Positions 55,640-64,000 of a stretch of 64,000 nucleotides of DNA are shown here, piece by piece (the stretch's first letter is position 1; every line of letters starts with the position of its first letter). The notes beneath the pieces are model-generated. The model was not told the origin of the DNA, did not search any database, and saw only the letters and a program-made list of their open reading frames with translations. The DNA is from Lolium rigidum (taxonomy: Eukaryota; Streptophyta; Magnoliopsida; Poales; Poaceae), in NCBI RefSeq assembly GCF_022539505.1, contig NC_061513.1, positions 185,326,180-185,390,179 on the forward strand. Direction: 5' to 3'. The position numbers and the translations under genes are program-made.

Positions 55640-56237
55640 TTGGCATGACCTTCCCTAAAAATATTACATATGTATATGCGTAGTATGCCCACTATTCGCC
55701 GAAACGGAAATGAATCAACATTTCGGCAAATATTGGCAACTCCATCGCATTTCAAATCCCTGCAAACAAAAACATGCATGCAACACATGTGTGGAGGCTT
55801 TGCATATACAACACATGTGTGGAGGCTTCGCATACAACACACATGCACGTGAGACGCTTTTCGCGCATGCGCACAACACATGAGCTTCACATAACATATG
55901 TGCACACACACGTGTGTGTGCAAGACGATCGGAACCGGTCACACACAAAGCATAAAACCAACAAAGTTACCGATACGGCGAGACCTAGAGTGTTGGATGA
56001 GGTAAAAAGTTGAGATTGAGTAGGGTATTGAGCTAAGAGAGCTTCACCATTACTTACCTATGAAGAAAATTAAGTTTACCAACTTAATTTTGGTGAATGA
56101 AGAGGTGAAAATGAGGAGGGAAGGAGGGGCAACACGACCAGATCCAGATTTGGTGGGAGGTGGTGGTGGAAGAGTGTTTGGGGAAAGTGGGTGGCACATG
56201 TGAGTGGTGGGTGAAAAGCAGGAAATGGTCCCAGGTT
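55640..56237 (-). other. 5' region of TNPD
   Basis: Probable leader, first intron and promoter. It holds two direct copies of acacatgtgtggaggctt at about 55783 and 55812, and a perfect 22-base palindrome at 55901-55922 made of (CA)n/(TG)n. No protein-coding exon was recognised. Confidence 0.4.
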
Positions 56238-56848
56238 AGCAGTGGCGCACCACCTAGTCGTGCGCCACTGCTAGTGTGACATAGCAATGGCGCACTGCTG
56301 GCTGGTGCGCCACTACTAAGCCTCTTATCACTAAAGGGGTCCTGGCCACCTCCTAGCTGTGGCGCACCTCACGCCATGCGCCATAGGTAAGCTATGTAGC
56401 AGTGGCGCACCAATGCAATGCGCCACTGCTAAGCCTCTCATCGCTAAAGGGGCTCTCTGGCCACCTCCTAGCAGTGGCGCACCACCAAGCCATGCGCCAT
56501 AGGTAAGCTATTTAGCAGTGGCGCACCACTGCAGTGCGCCATTGCTAAGCCTATCACCTCTAAAGGGGCTCTGGACACCTCCTAGCAGTGGCGCACCACC
56601 ACAACGTGCGCCATAGGTAAGAAACTAGCGGTGGCGCACCACGAAGACGTGCGCCACTACTAGGTTGGGGAGGAGCTGGCCTCCTGTCAGCACTTAGTTA
56701 TGGCGCACCTAGATCAGGGTGCGCCACTACTACTTTGGTAACAGTGGCCCACCGTTTCGTGGTGCGCCACTGCTAAGTAGTAGTGGCGCACGGCAGCCAT
56801 GGTGCGCCACTGCTGGTAGTCTTACGGCTAGGCCTTTTCCTAGTAGTG
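56238..56848. repeat. CACTA right terminus and subterminal repeats (5' end of element)
   Basis: agcagtggcgcaccac, tgcgccactgctaagcct and tgcgccataggtaagc alternate in both orientations from 56238 to 56815. Three larger ~120-base blocks starting ctcctagc(a/t)gtggcgcacc lie at about 56351, 56465 and 56578. The end is CTAGTAGTG. Confidence 0.88.
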
Positions 56849-56851
56849 TAT
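56849..56851. other. CACTA target-site duplication TAT, right copy
   Basis: Matches 44095-44097. Element F sequence resumes here. Confidence 0.9.
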
Positions 56852-57601
56852 TTTCAAGTTCCCAAGGATACCTAGTACGCAGGGGTAGCTCAATCGAAGC
56901 AATTGAGTTGGTCCTATCCATCCTATAGGCTTGGGTTGGTCAGAGATGCAGACGTCTTCATTTTGCTGATATTGACTTCAACAGTGATTCTTGTAGAAGT
57001 TGGTGGTGAAGTAGACCTGATGTTGAGCCGTCGATGTTGAGTCGGGGGCAAGTGCTGCATAGGATCTTCTGGTCTCAATTCGGAGGGGTAATTGCTGAAG
57101 AGCTCCATGGAATATAGCTTCTTGTGACGGTCCTAAAAATTACTAGTCAAGAACTGAGGACTTGATCCTTGACGACTGCAAAAGTGCCAGTCCAAAGAGG
57201 AACAAGGTCAACTCCTTGACGGACTTTGGTGATAGCCAAAGACATGCTATTGTTATCCCTATATGCGTACTACTAAGTTGGCATCCACTCTTCAGTAGCT
57301 GCAGTCGGAGATACTTGAGACTTCCTGAAGGGTTGATCTATCTTTGACTTCGAGTCTCCGAGTCTGAGTTGGGGCATCGTCCAATATGTTGGTTGGAAGA
57401 GGGCGAGATAGTAGAATTCAAAAGCTTTCAAAGTCTTTGGAAATCAGAGAGCGAGGTAAGAACTTGAAGTTTTGAAGGGATAAGAAATTAGAAGTTATTC
57501 TTCCCTTTACTAAAGAAATAATTTATTTTGTATATAGTTTTTCCCAAAGTATTGGTTTCCTGACTAACGTCCATGCTAACTAAGGTCTCCTACAGTCAGG
57601 A
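56852..57601 (-). other. Element F internal region, 5' part
   Basis: No ORF with a recognisable motif. It ends at the PBS. Confidence 0.65.
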
Positions 57602-57615
57602 TGGCTCTGATACCA
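57602..57615 (-). other. PBS of element F (initiator tRNA-Met)
   Basis: Minus-strand TGGTATCAGAGCCA, four bases inside the 5' LTR boundary at 57620. It is the same PBS as element G. Confidence 0.9.
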
Positions 57616-57619
57616 GCTC

Positions 57620-60600
57620 TGTGGGGCCCCGGACTAGCTGTCCGAAACACCCGTTATGCATACACATTCACGATCCCATGATCAGTGTGTCGTGAAAGCA
57701 TAACCGAACTGGTATCAAATACATCATCCATTACAGTACCGAATAGAAAGATTACAACCGGTCACATGACCAATACTTACATAAGAGCCGCAATGGCAGG
57801 AGATCAACAACCACACAGCGGAAATACTTCAGACGAAAGCGTTTGCATGGCCCAAGTCATGCCATAACCCTACAGGCAACTGACTGGGAAGACGTTCCTA
57901 GCTCGCATAGACGTCGTCGACTCCTTCTTCATCTGTCGGATTCCACCAAGTCTGGCCAAGTAAATAGCCAGGGACAAAGCCATGAGTAGATTATGAATTG
58001 TACTCGCAAACCACCTTAGAAAGAAGTAAAGGATATGCAATTTGGTAGTAGCAAGGAACAGGCACTAACTAAGGCGACAAAGAGCGAGAGGTGGTTCCTC
58101 TCGAGAGTATGGCATCTTCATACCTTTGTTGAAAAACTTTTATAAACACTTTTATTTGCAGACTAATAGGTAAGGGTGACCCAATTTAACTTCAGCCATC
58201 TCATATGGCCATCTCCTTTCCAAATTTACCACCGTACCTTGCAGGTACCTTTCTACCAGTCCCACTGGCGTCAGTTTCCCAAACCAACATTTTAATAAAA
58301 CACCTTTATAAAACAAAACTCCTTTTGATACTCAGCACTTCCTTTCCCACGTCCATTGCCGCGGACACGGCTATTCGAATAGATTTTTCACTCTACAGAG
58401 GTTGTACACTTTCCCCACAAGATCCGAATACTCATCGTGTGGGCATCATCCCCGCATAACAACGTATGCCACGACAAGTACCCGATCGTAGTTTTTCGCC
58501 TGCTCGCCTTAGCCTAAGACATGCCGCCTAGAGTTGTACCTCCCAACACCAGAGTCCGAGGGGTCGTTTACCCAGGAGTAGCAAGTTCCCCGACCAGCTC
58601 GACCCTCCGGAATGCCGCGGCCAACTGCGAGGCATTATTCAATGGGAGCTCATAGGTTGTACCCCTGCCATCGATACGCAATGGAAAGGCGTTCCCAGTT
58701 CGTCGGGAAGGCCACGGTCGATAGGTGTCCATGCTCGGACTACCGCTTACATTTGCAGGACCCAAACTAAGGCGAGACAAACTACTACGCTACGCCCCGT
58801 CCCACTAAAGGGTAATGTGGTTGTACTGGCTAGGTCCGGTGATGTACTCAGTCAACGAAAGGTTTTCGAAAAACCATTTTTCTTCTCTTCCCTTGCTCCA
58901 AGTAAGTCTTTTCTGCTTAGAAACATTCAATTCAAACCACACTTGGGCAGGGCTACCCCATTCCAAGGTTTTCGAAAAACTTCTTTTCAGAAAAACATTT
59001 CCTAACCATTTCTCCAGGGCTCCCAACCTATAGTCCGATTCTTCTTCGAAAAACGGCGACAAGGATGACAAGGTGCTAATCACCATGTCCCTAATAGAGA
59101 GATGTTCAGTAGGTACCAACGAGGGCTGCACCCTAAGGGTGGAATAATAAAACTCCGGGTGGCACTAACCACCGACAAAATAAATAGAAGACATGCACTT
59201 TTATAAAACTTGTAATAATGCAAGGACGAGATATATATAGGATCAGAGATGCATCAAGAGGTGGCTTGCCTTGGTTGGCTATTTGTCCCTATACTTCTTC
59301 TTCACGAATCTCTGCTCTTCCTTTCTCTTCAAAACTCTCGAGATGATCCTCCTCTTCTTCTCCGAGGGTGTTCGTAACTATCGTCGCAAAATAAATAAAT
59401 AAAACACACAATCACCATACAATACAAGAAACACACAAGTATTTCACAAAAATTAAACCACAACCAGCGAAGGGCTACTAAGGAATTGTAAGCTCACAAG
59501 ACTACCTACTTTATTTGCATTACCATTATAAAAGTAAAAAAAGGCAATAAACCTAATAAAATAGTCAAACACTCTGCGTATCATACCAATGCATAAACTT
59601 TATACCCACTGGTAGGTAGGGTCTAGTAGAGTTCAACGAAGTTGGTTTTATTGCAAAAAAAAATATTTTTATTTGTTTTAAAACAATTTTGAATTGCACA
59701 CCTGTCAAACAATTCAATATATTACCTCACATATATATAACAAAAAAATCATTTAAAACTAACATTGATATATAGGCATGACACCACTGAGTCATCCAGA
59801 GTTGGGTTTTCATTTTTAGGAATTACATGCAATTTATTAAGAATTAAATAGTGCAGAAATGATTTTCTTCAGATTTTAATTTATCTGAGATTTTTGTGCC
59901 ACTCAAAACAAATTTGAGCTTCAGGTAATATACATATTTTTTTTACTAGTGGTTCACAAAGAGTTAGATTCACTGCAAGACTATGTATATATTTTGAAAA
60001 AAAAAACATCAAGGTCAGATTTGTAGTGATTTTGTTTTCTGGATCATTTTTACCTCAGAGATGTTTATGAAAGATAACGTATGCCATTGCAAAGGTACTG
60101 CAGAGAACTTTTCTACAAAATTTGATTCATCTGTTTAGGTTTCCTGAATCTTAAGATATAGATTTTTCATTGAAAATGACACACTATGGTAGATAAAATG
60201 CCAGATAATATTTAGAAATACTTTTGGCATTAGGCTCGCTCTGCATGTTACAGAACTCACTAAGGAACATGTAGAAATTTAGTTATGGAATTTTCATGTG
60301 TATTAGAATTAATGGTGATTTATTTCCATATACAGATCTGAGAGGGATTTATTCCTATTTCCCAGGAAAACAAAACAAACTGGGCTGAAAGGAAATGGAT
60401 CTGGGCAGATGCAAGGCGGTCGGCGTTTCCACAAGCAACGAAAGAAAAACAAAACAAAATCCCTGACGACATGGCCCAGCTGTCAGCGGCTACGCACGGG
60501 GCTGGATTGCATGCATCTATAGGATGCCGATCTGACGGCAGTCGACGGAACCTTCCGTGGTATCGGAAGAACGGCGGCGCAGCCGCGATGAGGGCGACGG

Positions 60601-63600
60601 AGGAGAATATGGAGCTCACCGTGGGGGAGATCTGGGGTGGAGGTGATGGAGGAACAGAGACGCGGGTCGTAGCGGAGCAGCCGGCCGAGTCGCGCGCCCA
60701 TGCAAGCTCCCAGGCGAGTGCACGGACAGCCCGGCACCGGCAAACTGGCAGACCGACGTCGACGACGGCGAGCATCCGCGACGCTACCTGTACGAGAATA
60801 GAAGGGCCGCAGTCAGTACGGCGGAGCGGACCGACGCGGCCATGCAGATGAGCGCTCAGACGATGAATCGGAAGGCTGCAAAACCCGCCGGCGCTGCCGA
60901 GGTTACAGACGAGGACGTCGAAACAGAGCTTACCCTAGGGGCTCGGGGATTCGTAGGTGGTGCATGGAAGACGCAGGCGGACGAGGAGGCACGGGCGGTG
61001 ACGCGCGCATGCCGGGGTAATCCCTGGACTTCGGCGTCGTCGAGGTTATGCTCCTCGTCGGAGACGTCCTGGACATAGCACCAGCGACGACGACGCCCGA
61101 GATGTTTCCTGGACAAGGTAGGGTCACGTTAGGTGCGTACAAAGAAGAGCAAGGCATGGAGGCAGAGAGAGATTGAGCTGGGATGGACGGCAGCCACGGC
61201 CACGGCGAGATGCGGATCGGCGAGCTCGGCGGTCCATCGCTTCTACGTCGGCGAGGAAGAAACGGAGCAGGGTCCTCCTAGCTGCTGTTCTGGGAGGTGA
61301 GGAAATTGAGAGGAGAGGGAGTGAGGTTTTCTGGAGAGGGAGAGAGCTCGAGGTGTCCAGAACCACGCCGCCCGCTGCATGCAGACAACGGCGACGCCGT
61401 TTGGGTCAAGGCCGAGAACAGAGATGGTCCGAGCGGCCATGGCTCGGTATGAGGTTCAGCTGATATGGGAGAGGTGCGTTTGAGGGAGAGAAGGGAGGCC
61501 GAGAGAGGAAGTAGTGCGACGGGAGGGTGTGGGAGATCTCAGGTCCGACTTTTATACCAACGGAGCCTGTGCACAATGGATGGAGAGCTGGGCAGCCGGT
61601 GCATGGGCGCACGGCCTCGCCATTGGGCGAAGGAGGCGGTGGAGGAGCGTCTGCGCTCGTGAGACACGGTTTTGGACGGGACCTGATGTCTGGACCTGCG
61701 TGGGAGCTATGGTAGTCGAGCCGTCGCGTCAGCCTGCGAGGTGCTCGATCAAGGGCGGCGCACAGTGTGGCGTTCAGAGGATGATCTGTGGGCTGGTTTG
61801 GAGGCTCGTGATAGTGTGATTTTCCATGGTGTGATAGGGCGAGGGAGGCAGCATATCAACTTGTTCCGGTGGAGAGACTAGGGACGGAGATGGTGTGTGC
61901 AAGGGTGTCCCGCTGCTGCACGACGGGCTGGACGGATGACATGCATGTTGACGAAAGGGGCCAGGCTTGGCATGCTATGGAAGCTAGCGTAGTGGTGTAG
62001 GTTCTGCAGGAGAGTGCAGGGGGCAGCGATTTTACTGGTTTGGCAATAAGTGAGGGAGACGGATCATGCTACCATGCTGAGCATCGAATGCCAATGCATG
62101 GCTCGGCCTCCTTCTCCCATGCCAAACAAAAGAGCAGGGACAAAGTGGCCACAAGGGCTAGCTGATCTGCGTGGAGGGGCAGGGATGTGCAGGTCCTGGA
62201 TGTCCACTTGTGAAGCAAGACAAGAGAGAGAGGTGATAGTACGTGCTGGAGAGTGCATGTGGAGTTGTGGTGATCAGAGAAAAAAACAAAAACAAAAGTA
62301 AGCGGGAGATATGGAGAGGAGAGGTATTGGTTCACATGATGATAAAACATGACATGGCCGGCTCTCTCCAAAGCTGAGCACAAATGGACAAGGCAAATGT
62401 TCAATGGTTCAAGCCGATCGGACAAGCGTGAATGCTGGTGACGGTTTTTCAAAACAATGATTGTGATAAAGATTGGAAAATACTTGAGGAGATGGAGATG
62501 GAAATGAATAATAGTGTCAAAGTGAGGATGATGGCATTTGATCAAATCATTGTTTGCGGGAATTGAGGATGTTGATAGCTGTTTCAGAGATGTGCATCTT
62601 AAGTCTAAGTATTATCATTCAATTTTGGAGTATTTCTATTTTTTTGCATTCACCGTCCATGCCCATGGCCAAATTTGAATAAAATTTATTTGAAATATAT
62701 TATGAAGATTTTGAGAAAAGCAAGATGGTATTTTGAGTTCAAAATGTTCCACTTGCTTAAATAAGCATAGTAAAAGTTTCTCAATTTCAGAATAAGCAAC
62801 AAAATTAAGAAATGGCATAAGTACCATAAACATGCATAAAAAATATATATATGAAAATAGTTTTCTAGAAATTATTTTTGGGGTGAAATGAGATGATACA
62901 ACACCATGTTTTATTTGAGAAAGCACTTCGAAAGGATTTGATAAAACAAGAAATAGTTTTGTTGTTAAAATAGAGAAGATAATACATAAATAAATAGGGT
63001 TTGGTTCATTTGGGGTTAAATGTAAACTTCGAAAATTTTAACAACTGCCATAGGACATAGCACTGATTTTCATAGATGATGTTTTGTTTGAGTTTCTTGA
63101 GGATAAGTTTCTAAGAGTGGGATCTAGACGATAGGATATAGAGAAGGTGATCGAGACATAAGATGCTTAGGCGAAGAGCAATTCTTGAGTAGAGTTGGAT
63201 GACCTTGGAGAGACAAATATGCAAATGGAGATTTATCACTTGTTAGACAAATGATATTTTACCAAGATCACGCAAAGATGGAGTAGTGATGTTGAATGAT
63301 GAGTCAAAGAGATGTATTAATGACAATGACAATGCCATGAATATTTGATCACGGATCAAATAGTCCTCTAATTATTTTTGGTGTCTATGGCTCTTATTTG
63401 ATTTAAAATAGATTTAAAAAAATTAGTTGAAACCTTTGAGATGAGAGTGGGTTTTTTTTTCAAGAGTAGAATGATCCATAGTAGAATTAGAATAAAATAT
63501 GGATCACTCCATTTTACTTTTGGAAATCAAAAGTGCATGTAAAAGCTTTTATATAATGTTGAAGTTACACAAAGTAAGGGTAAGACTTTTGGCAAATACT

Positions 63601-64000
63601 TTATTATCAGAACAAAACAACTTTAGAAACCTCTTTTTTTTACACTATGCTCTGAGGTGACCACAAACACTTTAAAATAATTTTTTTTTGGCAATATCTT
63701 TTGAAACAAAAACCTTGAGTCATAAAACAAAACAAAAGTGGTTTTTGTTAGACGTAAGGTTCAAATGTTTTTGAAGAGAGGGGATTAAGGTGATACAAGA
63801 GTGGCCATAGCATGAGTGTTCTCTCGAGACAAGAAAGTGTGGGTTGAGGTGCTTCACTTAACATTATTCATCAAACATCACTCATCAATCAAAGTCAGAC
63901 AACACTTCAATCAAACAGATGAAAACACAAACAAAACTTAAAAAGTTTTTTTTCCCCTGATTTTTGCACTTTGAACAAATAAACAAGGTTTCAAAAGTTG
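57620..64000 (-). repeat. Element F 5' LTR (at least 6381 bp, runs off the window)
   Basis: The left end is tgtggggccccgg. From comparison with 42603-42926 the LTR should end 10 bases past the window, giving about 6.39 kb. The block taaatagccagggacaaagc and the cattacag / aatagattttt region are shared with the element G LTR. A GC-rich zone at 60390-62300 contains the TATA box. Open frames in it lack domains and are taken as chance. Confidence 0.88.
61550..61558 (-). promoter_or_regulatory. TATA box in element F 5' LTR
   Basis: Minus-strand GGTATAAAA in the GC-rich zone, with its position in the LTR analogous to that in element G. Confidence 0.55.

Larger units (their letters stand above)
44098..56848 (-). 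mobile_element. CACTA (En/Spm, CMC superfamily) DNA transposon, 12,751 bp
   Basis: Termini are CACTACTAG...CTAGTAGTG with a TAT duplication. Dense subterminal repeats based on GTGGCGCAC lie at 44110-44580 and 56238-56815. Both genes run on the minus strand, so the 5' end is at 56848. TNPD is at 52060-55586, a second gene with DUF8039-like and Ulp1-like parts at 46871-49799, and a small hybrid-binding-domain ORF at 44814-45065. Both large genes are frameshifted, so the copy is unlikely to be autonomous. It interrupts element F. A second pair of subterminal-type repeats at 51640-51720 divides the two genes. Confidence 0.93.
42603..64000 (-). mobile_element. Element F: very long-LTR gypsy-type element, non-coding
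   Basis: This minus-strand element has its 3' LTR end at 42926, a PPT, 1168 bases of internal DNA, the nested CACTA (44098-56848), 768 more internal bases, an iMet PBS and a 5' LTR from 57620 to the window end. The internal region totals about 1.94 kb with no recognisable ORF, which fits a large retrotransposon derivative (LARD). Terminal motifs (TGTAACACCCC start, AATCTCG hairpin, iMet PBS) and LTR blocks tie it to the clade of element G. The two visible LTR ends are identical over 314 bases. Confidence 0.85.

Noticed and set aside
60320..61819. Clustered ORFs in the element F LTR
   Set aside because: They lie in the GC-rich promoter zone of an LTR, overlap on both strands and lack recognisable domains.

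Overview
The window is a densely nested block of transposable elements from a plant nuclear genome, most likely a pooid grass of the wheat/barley group (Triticeae). Evidence for this: Athila-type Ty3/gypsy LTRs that begin TGATACGTCTCCAACGTATC, primer-binding sites (PBS) matching tRNA-Asp or tRNA-iMet, gypsy elements with 5-6 kb LTRs, a CACTA element with GTGGCGCAC subterminal repeats and a Mutator-like element (MULE). I see no rRNA or intact tRNA gene and no undisturbed host locus. The only candidate cellular-type gene lies inside the MULE.

Layout. 1-1278: remnants (an LTR tip, a short copia-like LTR, a Harbinger ORF1-like pseudogene). 1279-27824: an old Athila-type element E, whose 5' LTR is split three ways by two later insertions. 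Element A (1651-13192, minus, TSD ATCCA) is non-autonomous and itself carries the MULE (5787-10762, 9-bp TSD) with a two-exon gene. Element G (13767-26538, minus, TSD GTGCT) has 5.26-kb LTRs and encodes only a small ORF plus gag. E's own gag (26968-27824) is cut by a further LTR (27825-28956). 28957-42026: a tandem composite of two related Athila-type elements (LTR-B, B internal, LTR-C, C internal, LTR-D). LTR-D looks chimeric. 42027-42502: two copies of a ~318-bp repeat, then a 100-N assembly gap.

42603-64000: a very large gypsy-type element F on the minus strand. Its 5' LTR is more than 6.38 kb, its ~1.9 kb internal region has no recognisable ORF, and a 12.75-kb CACTA transposon (44098-56848, TSD TAT) sits inside it. 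The CACTA carries a frameshifted TNPD transposase (Transposase_21, DUF4218 and DUF4216 regions), a second gene (DUF8039-like plus a Ulp1/C48-like domain without recognisable catalytic His/Cys) and a small RNase H1 N-terminal (hybrid-binding-like) protein with a C-terminal membrane segment. It also holds hairpin-forming tandem repeats, a ~640-bp foldback and a second set of subterminal repeats in its middle.

The genes do not form a host pathway. They are mobile-element proteins, mostly broken, and the interest lies in element structure: gag-only and no-gag parasites, duplicated priming sites, a chimeric LTR, a gene-carrying MULE and an apparently composite CACTA. Element family names are not assigned because that needs a repeat-library search. 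Domain and family calls rest on motifs read by eye.
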